The notes beneath the pieces were generated by a model. That model did no database searches. It was not told where the DNA came from and saw only the letters and a program-made list of their open reading frames with translations. The position numbers were made by a program, and so were the translations under genes. From Corallococcus coralloides DSM 2259 (lineage in GTDB: Bacteria; Myxococcota; Myxococcia; Myxococcales; Myxococcaceae), in NCBI RefSeq assembly GCF_000255295.1, contig NC_017030.1:868001-932000 (forward strand): a DNA stretch of 64,000 bases, in the 5' to 3' direction. The stretch's first letter is position 1. Every line of letters begins with the position of its first letter. Shown piece after piece: positions 8,036 to 16,539 of the stretch.

Positions 8036-8357
8036 GGGGGTCTCTCTCGGGGAAGAGGGCGGGTTGTGTGACCGCCGTTTGCTGCGACGGGGAGACCTTT
8101 AGCAACGCACGGGCCAATGCCAGCCGACAGGCAACCTCAATGATTCCAGGGCGTTGCGCGAAACAGCTTCAATGCTTAGGGCGGAACCCGGCACTTTTTA
8201 CAGCGCGGGGTTCCGACACTTCTTCCGGGTGCCCCGAAGGGAGGGTTGCCTGCCCTGCGACCCGGGCACAGGGCGGATCACATCCAGCAGGGATGTGGGC
8301 ACGCCCTGGCCCCCACACCAGGGGACCAGGGCGGCGGGTGTCCGGAAAATGGCGACG
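8036..8357. other. Gene-free region upstream of the sigma factor gene
   Basis: This 322-bp gap lies between the sigma factor start and the stop of the first DUF4114 gene, both on the minus strand. It must hold the sigma promoter, but I see no convincing -35/-10 pair. It contains two hairpins: 8182-8189/8208-8215 (CGGAACCC/GGGTTCCG) and the one listed at 8302-8333. No plausible small gene was found. Confidence 0.5.
8302..8333 (-). terminator. Hairpin downstream of the first DUF4114 gene
   Basis: CGCCCTGG (8302-8309) and CCAGGGCG (8326-8333) form a perfect 8-bp stem with a 16-base loop, 24 bases past the stop of the minus-strand gene at 8358. No T-run follows, so termination is only inferred. 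Confidence 0.45.
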
Positions 8358-10184
8358 TCAGGGCACGACAGGCCCGGACTCGTAGCCAATGTCCACGTTG
8401 TTGATCGTGGCCTGGCACGGACCGTTCCCGGCGGTCAGGTCCGCCTTCCAGCAGAGCTGATGGCCGCGAGTGCTGGACACGTCGAGCACGGCGTCCCGGT
8501 TCCAGTCGAACGTCACCGGATGCCAGGTGGGGGAGGGATTGGTGACGCACGTACCGGCGAGGCACACGCGGCAGTCGGTGGCCACCGAGTAGTTGATGGC
8601 GACCGGAGCGGCGCAGCTGGGGTCCTGGGCGTCGTCCTTGTGGATGTACACCTGTTGGATGGTGCAGCTGGGGGCCGCGGGGCTCAGCACGGTGGAGCGC
8701 ACGCGGCCGGCCGTGGGCGCCCAGTTGCGCAGCATGAAGACGACGTCGTTGAAGTCCCGGTCGCCTCCACCCGGCAGGTCCTCGAAGGCCAGGAGCCACC
8801 GGTCGGACGCGGGGCCCACGTTGCCCAGCACGGCGTGGGGCATGACGAGGTTGCCCGGCGCGGCGACGGTGGTGGCGGCCATGGGCAGGGTCGTGTTGCC
8901 GTAGGGCAGCGTCGCCAGGCGCTCCCGGGTCCAGTCATCCAACCACCCGCACATCTTCTGGGTGGTGCCGGCCAGGGTGCAGGCGTACCGGGACGAAGCG
9001 GGGGTGCAGGCTTCGTTGTAATCACAACCCATGTTCCGGGATACGACGGGGTTCTGGCCCATGAAGTCCTGATCCAGGTTCCACTTCGCCTTGGAGAAGA
9101 ACACGTTGAGGGGCGTCCTCAGGTGCAGCGTGCACTTGAGGTCGGCATCCCTGCGCAGGCAGGGGTAGACGGTGCCGTTGTCCGTGTTGTGGCTCGAGTC
9201 GAAGGCGGAGATGAGGAAGAAGACCACCTCCTGTCCGCCCGGGATGACGCCCAGGTCCACCGTGCGGTCATAGGTCGTGATGCCGGGATCCGGGTTGGAG
9301 GTCCGCGGACGGCCGTGGCTGTCATAGGCGGAGACGTCGTAGTCGGGGACGCCGTCGTTCAGGTCCATCACGTCCGTGACGGTGCCCAGCCCCTGGAAGG
9401 TGACCGTGTCGGAGTCGTCGTCCGTCAGCAGGAAGGCCAGGTGGCCGATGCCCATGTGGTTGTTGGACGCGTGCGCGGGCTCCAGCAGGTTGGGGATGCG
9501 CGTGAAGAGCCCGTTGTCCGAATAGCCGGTGCCGGCTGCTCCCGGCGGGCTGCTCCCGACGACGTCGACAGTGATGTTGTAGGAGGAGGAGGTGCGGCCG
9601 GGACGGGCATCCGTCAGGTCCGGGTGGGTGATGAAGGCCGAAGCGCAGGTCGCATTGAGCGCCAGGTCCGGCTGGCGGTAGCTGAAGCCACCGGACGTGA
9701 AGGTCCGGGAACAGCGGGGGCTCACGCCGATGTACGGGCGGGCCTGGGCTCCGGAGGGCGGGGCCAGGTTGTAGAGGTCCTCGTGCAGGTCCGCGACGCC
9801 GTTGCCATTGGCGTCCACCAGGTCACCCTGCGCGTTGACGTAGCCGCGTGCCCGCAGGTCGCTCATGTACAGGTAGCCCAGCGCGTGGCTCGCGCCGGCG
9901 CTTTCGTACACGAAGCTGATGGTGACGTTCTGGTCCGACGGGAACACGATGGAGTCCACCGAGGTCGGCGTCCAGAACGGGTTGACCGACCGCAGCGTCT
10001 TCTGCGGGGTGAGCGTCACCTGCTGGAGTTGGTCGAACCCCGCGGCGGTGAACGCGGGCTGCACGTCCTCATACAGGTCTCCGGGGCCGCAGGTGTCGGC
10101 CGCATGGGCCGGACGTGGCGAGGGAATGACAAACAACGCGCTCCCGGCCACGAGGGCCAGGAGACGGGAGGGATTCAGGGACAA
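8358..10184 (-). CDS. Secreted DUF4114-type protein, paralog 1
   Basis: The 608-residue protein starts at a TTG with GAGGAG 8 bases upstream. The first 28 residues are a signal peptide ending SPRPAHA. A first domain around residues 60-130 contains SIVFPSDQNVTISFVYESAG and SHALGYLYMSDL plus VDANGNGVADLHEDLYNLAP. A later domain contains LPGGGDRDFNDVVFMLRNW. The two signatures together are typical of DUF4114-containing surface or matrix proteins. Several Cys pairs lie near the C-terminus (DCRVCLAGTCV). Two paralogs follow upstream on the same strand. The role is unknown; a secreted, possibly calcium-binding, matrix component is a reasonable guess. Confidence 0.8.
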   Translation of the reverse strand: MSLNPSRLLALVAGSALFVIPSPRPAHAADTCGPGDLYEDVQPAFTAAGFDQLQQVTLTPQKTLRSVNPFWTPTSVDSIVFPSDQNVTISFVYESAGASHALGYLYMSDLRARGYVNAQGDLVDANGNGVADLHEDLYNLAPPSGAQARPYIGVSPRCSRTFTSGGFSYRQPDLALNATCASAFITHPDLTDARPGRTSSSYNITVDVVGSSPPGAAGTGYSDNGLFTRIPNLLEPAHASNNHMGIGHLAFLLTDDDSDTVTFQGLGTVTDVMDLNDGVPDYDVSAYDSHGRPRTSNPDPGITTYDRTVDLGVIPGGQEVVFFLISAFDSSHNTDNGTVYPCLRRDADLKCTLHLRTPLNVFFSKAKWNLDQDFMGQNPVVSRNMGCDYNEACTPASSRYACTLAGTTQKMCGWLDDWTRERLATLPYGNTTLPMAATTVAAPGNLVMPHAVLGNVGPASDRWLLAFEDLPGGGDRDFNDVVFMLRNWAPTAGRVRSTVLSPAAPSCTIQQVYIHKDDAQDPSCAAPVAINYSVATDCRVCLAGTCVTNPSPTWHPVTFDWNRDAVLDVSSTRGHQLCWKADLTAGNGPCQATINNVDIGYESGPVVP

Positions 10185-10273
10185 GGACAGACTCCTCGGG
10201 ATGAAGATGGCTCCCAGGGTCTATCAGAAATAACAAGGAAGGCGGTTCTGTCCGGCTGTGTCAGGCTTCACCC

Positions 10274-10603
10274 ATGAAGACGACCCGTCTCCCCCTGTTC
10301 CTGGTGCTGTCCCTGGCGGTTCCCCTCGCGGGCTGTTCGACGGCGCGGGCGACGTCGTACTCGCTGCCCATGGAGCGGGCCACGGAGTGCCGGCAGCTGT
10401 GCGAGCAGATCGACATGAAGATGAGCGCGGTGGTCATCATCATGAACTCCGCCGGCTGCGTCTGTGAGCCGAAGCCGGCGGAGGGGACGAACGCGGCGCT
10501 GACCGGTGCCGCCGCGGCGTCGGGCGGTGCCATCATCCGCGCCGCCGCGGACGCGGCGCAGCACGCGAACAACAACAACACCGCCACGACGCACAACCGC
10601 TAG
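10274..10603 (+). CDS. Small Cys-containing lipoprotein
   Basis: A 109-residue protein with a lipoprotein signal peptide (lipobox LAGC at about residues 18-21). The mature part has four more Cys in two pairs (ECRQLC and GCVC). Next comes an Ala/Gly-rich, weakly hydrophobic segment (AALTGAAAASGGAIIRAAAD) and an Asn/Thr/His tail. It is read opposite to the flanking DUF4114 genes and stops 6 bp before the end of paralog 2. It shares a divergent promoter region of 89 bp with paralog 1. It is probably an outer-membrane lipoprotein of unknown function. Confidence 0.7.
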   Translation: MKTTRLPLFLVLSLAVPLAGCSTARATSYSLPMERATECRQLCEQIDMKMSAVVIIMNSAGCVCEPKPAEGTNAALTGAAAASGGAIIRAAADAAQHANNNNTATTHNR

Positions 10604-10609
10604 CCGCTG

Positions 10610-12760
10610 TCAGGGGACCAGGGGCACGGAGGTGTAGCCCACGTCCACGAAGTGGAGGGTGGGCTGGCAGGAGGGGTCCGTCCCCTGCGTCAGCTCGGCC
10701 TTCCAGCAGAGCTGCTGGCCCGGCGTGCTGGAGACGTCCACGGTGGCCCTGCCCGAGCCCGGAGGCAGCGACAGGGGGTGCCAGGTGGGCGTGGGGTTGG
10801 GGACGCACGTGCCCGCGCTGCACACGTTGCAGTCCGTGGCCAGCGCATAGGTGATGTAGGCGGCCGCGCCGGTGCAGATCCCGTACAGGTTGTCGAACTT
10901 GTTGAAGGACACCTGGGCAATCTTGCAGCTCGCGTCGTCCGGGCTGAGCACGCGCGAGCGCACGCGGCCCTCGGTCACGGCGCGCAGCAGGAAGACGACG
11001 TCGTTGAAGTCCCGGTCGCCTCCGCCCGGCATGTCCTCGAAGCCCATCAGCCACTGGCCCGTGGTCGTGAGGACCGAGTTCAGCAGGAGGTGCGGCATGT
11101 TGCCCTGGCCCTGCGCCCAGACCCCGGCGGCGGTCCTGGGCAGGACGATGTTGCCGTAGGGCGGCATCCGCAGGCGGTCGAGGGTCTCCGAGTCCAGCCA
11201 CCCGCACAGCCGCTGCGAGGAATTGGCCACGGTGCAGGCATAGGGGGAGGACTGGGGCGCGTCCGCGTTGCACTGCTCGGTATAGGCGCAGCCCAGGTTG
11301 CGCTGCGCCACGGGCATCAGGCCCACGGGGTCCTGGTCCAGGTTCCACTTCGACTTGGAGAAGAACACGTTGATGGGCGACTTCAGGTGCAGGAGGCACT
11401 GGCCGGTGGGCGCCTTGCGCAGGCACGGGTAGACCGTCTTCTGGTCCAGGTCGTGGATCGCCTGGTACTGGGTCACCAGGAAGAAGACGAGCTCCTTGCC
11501 CGCCGGAATGGTGCCCAGGTCCACGGTGCGGTCGTTCGGGGTGACGCCTGGATCCGGATTGACGGGGCGCAGGATGCCGTGGGCGTCGTAGCGGGAGACG
11601 TCGTAGTCCGGGATGCCTTCCGCGAGGTTGCCGATGTCCGCGACGACGCCCAGCTGGTTGAAGGTCGTCTGGTCGGAGTCGTCGTCCGTCAGCAGGAACA
11701 CCAGGTGCCCCAGGCCCAGCTGGTTGTTCGTCGGGTGGGCGGGCTCCAGCAGGTTGGGGATGCGCGGATACAGGCCCAGGTCCGACCAGGCGTTGGCGCT
11801 GGGCGCGGTGCTTTCCGTGGGGGTGGCGCCGACGACGTCCACCGGCAGGAGCGGGTGCGTGCCGGGCCGGGCATCCGGAAGGGATTGCCGGACGAAGGCG
11901 CCGCTGCAGGTGGCGTTGAGCGCCAGGTCGGGCATGCTGAGGCTGACGCCCTGCGAGATGAAGCTGCGGGCGGGCAGACAGCGGCGGTTCGTGCCGATGT
12001 ACGGACGCGCCTGGGGCCCCGTGGTGGGGGCCAGGTTGTAGAGGTCCTCGTGCAGGTCCGCGATGCCGTTGCCATTGGCATCCACCAGCGTGTCATCCGA
12101 CGAGTCCTCCGGCGTGCCCTGGGTGTTCACGTAGCCGCGCGCGACGAGGTCGTCGTAGTACACGTAGCCGAGCGAATGGCTGGCGCCCGCGGACTCGTGG
12201 ACGAAGGTGAGCGCCAGGTGTTGATCGTTGAGGAACATGATGCGCTCGCTGGACAGCTGCCCCAGGTAGGGGTTCAGGCTAATCGGGCCCCCGGGCGTGA
12301 GCGCCACGTTCGTGAGCTCGTCGAAGCCCGACGCCGTGAAGTCCGGCTGGTGGTCGATGTCCAGCGACTGCGTGAAGTCGAAGTCGAACAGCGCCTGCGT
12401 GGACAGCCCGTACCCGTTGGTCACGGTGCCCAGCACCTGGGGCGGGCCGTTCGCCAGACACTGAGGCGCGGTCCACTCCAGGGTGCTGGAGCTGGCGTCC
12501 GATACCGGCGTGCCGGACGTGCCCGTGGTGGCGCTCCAGGAGAAGGTGAGCGGACTGCCCTGCGGGTCCGTGGCCTGGAGCTGGAGCTGGGACAGGTCGC
12601 CCGGGTGGACGGCGGCCGTGGACTGCGTGGCGCTGGTGAGCTGCGGCGGCAGGTAGACCGCCCTGGGCGTGAACTCCGCGTGGGCCGGACGCGGCGAGGC
12701 AATGACACACACGGCGCTCCCGGCCACCAGGGCCAGGAGCGGGAAGCGATTCAGGTGCAA
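10610..12760 (-). CDS. Secreted DUF4114-type protein, paralog 2
   Basis: The start is placed at the TTG giving MHLNRFPLLALVAGSAVCVI, which aligns with the signal peptide of paralog 1; the reading frame continues open to 13096 but that part overlaps paralog 3 and shows no homology. The 716-residue protein has a signal peptide ending SPRPAHA. It carries an extra N-terminal Ig-like segment (LQLQATDPQGSPLTFSWSAT) absent from paralog 1, then the HLALTFVHESAGASHSLGYV domain with VDANGNGIADLHEDLYNLAP. The GGGDRDFNDVVFLLRAV domain and a C-terminal Cys-rich part (DCNVCSAGTCV) follow. It very likely arose by tandem duplication with paralogs 1 and 3. Confidence 0.78.
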   Translation of the reverse strand: MHLNRFPLLALVAGSAVCVIASPRPAHAEFTPRAVYLPPQLTSATQSTAAVHPGDLSQLQLQATDPQGSPLTFSWSATTGTSGTPVSDASSSTLEWTAPQCLANGPPQVLGTVTNGYGLSTQALFDFDFTQSLDIDHQPDFTASGFDELTNVALTPGGPISLNPYLGQLSSERIMFLNDQHLALTFVHESAGASHSLGYVYYDDLVARGYVNTQGTPEDSSDDTLVDANGNGIADLHEDLYNLAPTTGPQARPYIGTNRRCLPARSFISQGVSLSMPDLALNATCSGAFVRQSLPDARPGTHPLLPVDVVGATPTESTAPSANAWSDLGLYPRIPNLLEPAHPTNNQLGLGHLVFLLTDDDSDQTTFNQLGVVADIGNLAEGIPDYDVSRYDAHGILRPVNPDPGVTPNDRTVDLGTIPAGKELVFFLVTQYQAIHDLDQKTVYPCLRKAPTGQCLLHLKSPINVFFSKSKWNLDQDPVGLMPVAQRNLGCAYTEQCNADAPQSSPYACTVANSSQRLCGWLDSETLDRLRMPPYGNIVLPRTAAGVWAQGQGNMPHLLLNSVLTTTGQWLMGFEDMPGGGDRDFNDVVFLLRAVTEGRVRSRVLSPDDASCKIAQVSFNKFDNLYGICTGAAAYITYALATDCNVCSAGTCVPNPTPTWHPLSLPPGSGRATVDVSSTPGQQLCWKAELTQGTDPSCQPTLHFVDVGYTSVPLVP

Positions 12761-12837
12761 GGACAGACCCCCTCGGGATGAAGACAGCCCCGAGGGTTTA
12801 TCAGAACCGACTGACGGGATGCGTGTGCCGGAGTGCG

Positions 12838-14943
12838 TCAGGGATTGAGTGGTGCGTACTCGTAGCCCACGTCCACGCTGAGGATGCTGCTGGTGCAGAA
12901 GCCGTTCGCGGGGGCGAGGACCGCCTTCCAGCAGGGCTGGGTGCCCGGGGTGCCGGAGACGTCGATGACGGCCTCGTCGTATCCGTGGCGCAGCGTGAGC
13001 GGGTGCCAGGTGGGCGTGGGATTGGGCAGACAGGCTCCGCCCCAGCACACGCGGCAGTCGGTGGCCACCGCGTACTGGATGGGCGCGGTGTCGCATCCCG
13101 GGAAGGAGCCGTCGTCCTTGCGCAGGCGCATCCGGGACACGGTGCAGCCCGTCTCCTCGGGGCTGGAGGGCCGGGCGGCCAGCGATGGGGAGCGCACGAC
13201 CCCCGTGGAGACCGGGCTCACCAGCTGGAGGACGACGTCGTTGTAGTCCCGGTCACCGCCGCCGTTGAGGTCCTCGAACGCGATGATCCACCGGCCCGGC
13301 GTGACGAGGGAGGGATGGGACAGGACGTGCGGCATGGGGGCCCCTGGCTCGGTGGTGACTTCGATGAGCCCGTTGGGGAAGTGGTTGTTGCCGTAGTCAG
13401 GCTCCAGGAGGCGCTCCAGGGCCTCCTCGGGGAGCCAGCCACACAGCCTCCTGCCCTGGCTCGGCAGGTAGCACCCATAGGGCTGTCCCGCGGGCGGATG
13501 GCACGCGTCGCTGTACGCACAGCCATTGGCGCGGGCCATCACCTGACGCTGACCTTCGGGGTCCTGATCCAGGTTCCACTTCGACTTGGAGAAGAACACG
13601 GAGACGGGGGACCTCAGGTGCAGGGTGCACTGGCCGTTGAGGGCCTTGCGCAGACACGGATGGACCAGGCTGTTCTCCGGGTCGTGGATCGCCTCGATGT
13701 TGACGACCAGGAAGAAGACCAGCTCCCGGCCGCCCTGGATGCGCCCCAGGTCCACCCGCCGGTCCGCCAGCGTGAGGCCCGGATCCGGGTTGGTGCTCCG
13801 CCGCAGGCCCCGCGCGTCATAGGCGGAGACGTCGTAGTCGGGGATGCCGTCCAGGCCGTAGGTGTCCGCGTCCGGGACGGCGCCCAGGTTCCGGTGGGTG
13901 GTCCGCTCCCAGTCGTCGTCGGTCAAAAGGAACACGAGCTGTCCCAGCCCCTTGTCTCCGTTCGCGGGCGCGGCCGGCTCCAGCAGGTTGGGGATGCGCG
14001 CGAAGAGCCCGCCGTCGGAGAAGCCGGGGTTGGAGGTCGTGAGGGTCGGGGGGGCGTCACGCCCGATGACGTCCGTGCTCACCGGGAAATGATTTCCAGG
14101 GCGGGCATCCGGCAGATCCGCCACCGAGGCAAAGGTGTTCGCGCAGTTCGCGTCGAGCGCCAGCTCGGGCTGGTTGAAGAGGAAGCCCCTGGAAGTGAAA
14201 GACCGGGTGCAGCGCCGGGCCGCCCCGATGTACGGACGCGCCTGGGGCCCCGTGGTGGGGGCCAGGTTGTAGAGGTCCTCGTGCAGGTCCGCGATGCCGT
14301 TGGCGTTGGCATCCACCAGCTCCCCCACGGCGTTCACGTAGCCCTTGCGCTGGAGGTCGTCGACGTAGAGGTAGCCCACGGCATGGCTGGCGATGGAGTC
14401 CTTCTGCACGAACATCACGCTCAGCTGCTGGTCCTCGGGGAACACGATGGACTCCGAGGGCGGGCGCGCCGGGTCGGGCACGGTGATGCGTCCGTCCACG
14501 AGCGTCACGCTGTCGAACTGCTCGAAGCCCTCCGCGGTGAACGCGGGCTGGCGGTTCTTCCCCAGGTCCTGCAGGACGCGGAGGTCGAACGCCGCCGTCG
14601 AGGACAGGCCCAGACCGTTGGTCACCGTGGCCTGCACGGGCGGAGTGCCTCCGGAGGCCAGGCACAGGGGCGCCGTCCAGTTCGCGCGGCTCGTGGTCGC
14701 GTTGCCCAGAGGGGTGCTCAGGCTGCCCTCGGTGACGCTCCAGGAGAACGTGAGCGGGCTGCCCTGCGGGTCCTCCGCCTGGAGGCCCAGCCGTGAGACG
14801 CCGCCCGCCTCCAGCTGCTGGGGCGTCTGGGTGAGGGTGGTGATGCGGGGTGGCTCGGCGGCGCTCGCGGGCCGCGAGAAGGAAATGACACACAGGAGGC
14901 CTCCGGCCGCATGGGCCAGGAGCCGGATGAAGTTCGGATTCAG
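12838..14943 (-). CDS. Secreted DUF4114-type protein, paralog 3 (probable CTG start)
   Basis: The first in-frame ATG, GTG or TTG start lies near 14637, well inside the homologous region. Upstream in frame the sequence reads LNPNFIRLLAHAAGG and on to ISFSRPASA, a good signal peptide aligned with the paralogs. Its first codon, CTG at 14941-14943, has GAGGGGG 5 bases upstream. A CTG start giving 701 residues is therefore my best model. The protein has an Ig-like segment (LGLQAEDPQGSPLTFSWS), the LSVMFVQKDSIASHAVGYLY domain with VDANANGIADLHEDLYNLAP, and the LNGGGDRDYNDVVLQL domain. The alternative is a start in another frame with an upstream frameshift. Confidence 0.7.
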   Translation of the reverse strand: MNPNFIRLLAHAAGGLLCVISFSRPASAAEPPRITTLTQTPQQLEAGGVSRLGLQAEDPQGSPLTFSWSVTEGSLSTPLGNATTSRANWTAPLCLASGGTPPVQATVTNGLGLSSTAAFDLRVLQDLGKNRQPAFTAEGFEQFDSVTLVDGRITVPDPARPPSESIVFPEDQQLSVMFVQKDSIASHAVGYLYVDDLQRKGYVNAVGELVDANANGIADLHEDLYNLAPTTGPQARPYIGAARRCTRSFTSRGFLFNQPELALDANCANTFASVADLPDARPGNHFPVSTDVIGRDAPPTLTTSNPGFSDGGLFARIPNLLEPAAPANGDKGLGQLVFLLTDDDWERTTHRNLGAVPDADTYGLDGIPDYDVSAYDARGLRRSTNPDPGLTLADRRVDLGRIQGGRELVFFLVVNIEAIHDPENSLVHPCLRKALNGQCTLHLRSPVSVFFSKSKWNLDQDPEGQRQVMARANGCAYSDACHPPAGQPYGCYLPSQGRRLCGWLPEEALERLLEPDYGNNHFPNGLIEVTTEPGAPMPHVLSHPSLVTPGRWIIAFEDLNGGGDRDYNDVVLQLVSPVSTGVVRSPSLAARPSSPEETGCTVSRMRLRKDDGSFPGCDTAPIQYAVATDCRVCWGGACLPNPTPTWHPLTLRHGYDEAVIDVSGTPGTQPCWKAVLAPANGFCTSSILSVDVGYEYAPLNP

Positions 14944-15016
14944 GACGTCCCCCTCGTTCAGTGACGCGACGAGGAACGTATCAGCCAGGGCTGTCCTGAC
15001 CGGAGCGGCCGGGGAT

Positions 15017-15904
15017 TCAGGTCAATGCCTTGCGCAGCCGCTTGGGGATGGCCTCCGCGTGCCAGCGCTGCACCTCGCGGGCGATCTCGGCGGACCGCTC
15101 CGCGCGCTCGTCGCGGGCCTGGGGCAGCAGCTTTCGCGCGGCCTTGCGCTGGCCGGGCGGGGCTTCCGCGGCGGCGCGCTCGAAGAGCTCCAGGCGCACG
15201 TCCGCGTCGTGCAGCTCGCCCAGGCCGTCCTGGAGCGGCACCAGGACCTCCAGCAGCGCGCCCACGGTGCGGCGGAAGGCGGGCTGGAAGATCTCCAGCT
15301 CGTAGCGCAGCTTCTTCAAGTCCTTGCGCAGGGCGTGCGCGGAGGCGGCGTCCGGCGCGTCCGCGTAACGCTCCAGGCGCTTCTCCACGCGGCGCAGGCG
15401 CTGGCGCAGGTGGCTGCGCACGCGCTTGCCGGCGAAGCGGCGGGGGTCCTCCAGCGTGTCCACCTTCTTCAACAGGCGCGGCACGGTGCGGTCCGTCCAG
15501 CGCTCCAGCTCCGCGCGCAGCTTCTTCTCCCGGGCCTTCAGGCCGGACAGGTGGGACTGACGCAGGCCGGCCAGCGCCTTGCTCGCGTCCTTCTTCCCCT
15601 TCGCGGCGGTGTCCAGCCACTTGTCCTGGACGTGCAGGTCCCTCACGTCGCCCAGCGCGTCCTGGAGGCGCTTCACATCCGCTTCCAGGCGGGTGAGCTT
15701 GCCGGTGCCCTGGAACACCTGGAGCGCGGCGCGCAGACGGCGGGTGGCCACGCGCATGTCGTGCACGCCGTCCTCGTCCAGCTCACCGTCCAGCTGGGCT
15801 TCGGGATGGCGCACGTCGGCGAGCCGGCCGGCGAGGATGCGGCGGGCGGCGTCGCCCAGCGCCGTGTCGGGGCCCAGGCCCCGGATGGGAGTGGGAGGGG
15901 GCAT
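15017..15904 (-). CDS. CHAD domain-containing protein
   Basis: The 295-residue protein is almost entirely a CHAD domain. It has the signature VHDMRVATRRLRAALQVFQ near residue 50 and repeated helices with conserved basic residues (LRKDLKKLRYELEIFQPAF at about 195-215). CHAD domains form two four-helix bundles with a positive channel that binds inorganic polyphosphate and often localise to polyphosphate granules. The start is 6 bp after the stop of an inorganic pyrophosphatase gene, so the two share a transcript, consistent with a phosphate-polymer role. The link to polyphosphate comes from the family, not from this sequence. Confidence 0.85.
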   Translation of the reverse strand: MPPPTPIRGLGPDTALGDAARRILAGRLADVRHPEAQLDGELDEDGVHDMRVATRRLRAALQVFQGTGKLTRLEADVKRLQDALGDVRDLHVQDKWLDTAAKGKKDASKALAGLRQSHLSGLKAREKKLRAELERWTDRTVPRLLKKVDTLEDPRRFAGKRVRSHLRQRLRRVEKRLERYADAPDAASAHALRKDLKKLRYELEIFQPAFRRTVGALLEVLVPLQDGLGELHDADVRLELFERAAAEAPPGQRKAARKLLPQARDERAERSAEIAREVQRWHAEAIPKRLRKALT

Positions 15905-15910
15905 GGCGGG

Positions 15911-16450
15911 TCAGTCCTCCTTGAGGGCGTATTGTTGGACCATGCGCTCCGCGGCTTCCGGGCCATCCCAACCGAGGATGCGCGCGTCCTTGTCCGCGAA
16001 GTGCACCACCGCGAGGAAGAAGTGCTCCAGCTCCTCGCGCTCGCGCTTGGACAGGTCCTGATAGGAATTGAGGTCGTCCGAGCGGGTGGCGTTCACCGGG
16101 ACGAGCAGCAGGCGGTCATTGCGCTCACGCTCGCCGTTCGTCGCGCCCTTCGGCTTCTGGTCCACCAGGAGCACGCCCAGGGGCCGGCAGGGCAGCACCA
16201 CGCCGGGCCAGGTGGGCACGTCCCAGTACACCAGCGCGTCCAGCGGGTCTCCGTCCGGGCCCTTCGTGCTGGGAATGAAGCCCCAGTCGAACGGGTAGCG
16301 GAAGCCGCGCGTCAGCGGCCGGGACAGCGTGAAGGCCTGGAGCTTCGGGTCGTATTTCAGCTTCACCGTCGAACCGCGGGGCGACTCGACGACGACGTGC
16401 AATGCATCTTGTTCGCCGCGCAGGGGCAGGCGGGTGAAGTCGTTGGCCAT
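15911..16450 (-). CDS. ppa: Inorganic pyrophosphatase (family I-like)
   Basis: The 179-residue protein hydrolyses pyrophosphate to two phosphates with divalent metals. It contains the signature DGDPLDALVYWD (about residues 65-76), where the three Asp bind the catalytic metals, preceded by YPFDWGFIPSTKGP. The N-terminal SPRGSTVKLKYDPKLQAF matches the family start. It is near the usual length for bacterial family I enzymes. It is the first gene of a pair with a CHAD protein downstream. Some related proteins annotated as pyrophosphatases act in other settings, so the housekeeping role is not certain. Confidence 0.85.
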   Translation of the reverse strand: MANDFTRLPLRGEQDALHVVVESPRGSTVKLKYDPKLQAFTLSRPLTRGFRYPFDWGFIPSTKGPDGDPLDALVYWDVPTWPGVVLPCRPLGVLLVDQKPKGATNGERERNDRLLLVPVNATRSDDLNSYQDLSKREREELEHFFLAVVHFADKDARILGWDGPEAAERMVQQYALKED

Positions 16451-16539
16451 GGACCTTCAGGCTGGGGTCGCCCTTCCATCTCCGGCAAGTGCCCCCGCAC
16501 CAGGGATTTCACTCGCCAACCTTGGGAGGCGCCGGGCGC

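Noticed and set aside
8182-8215. A hairpin (CGGAACCC/GGGTTCCG) upstream of the sigma gene considered as a terminator or regulatory site.
   Set aside because: An 8-bp stem in a high-GC gap is weak evidence. The hairpin at 8302-8333 is better placed to end the DUF4114 gene.
8154-10277. A 707-codon plus-strand frame opposite DUF4114 paralog 1; similar at 10652-12781 and 12778-14796.
   Set aside because: Shadows of the real minus-strand genes, whose signal peptides and domain signatures are clear.
12761-13096. Upstream extension of DUF4114 paralog 2 by 112 codons.
   Set aside because: It overlaps the 3' end of paralog 3 in another frame and lacks homology. The signal peptide starts at the TTG at 12760.
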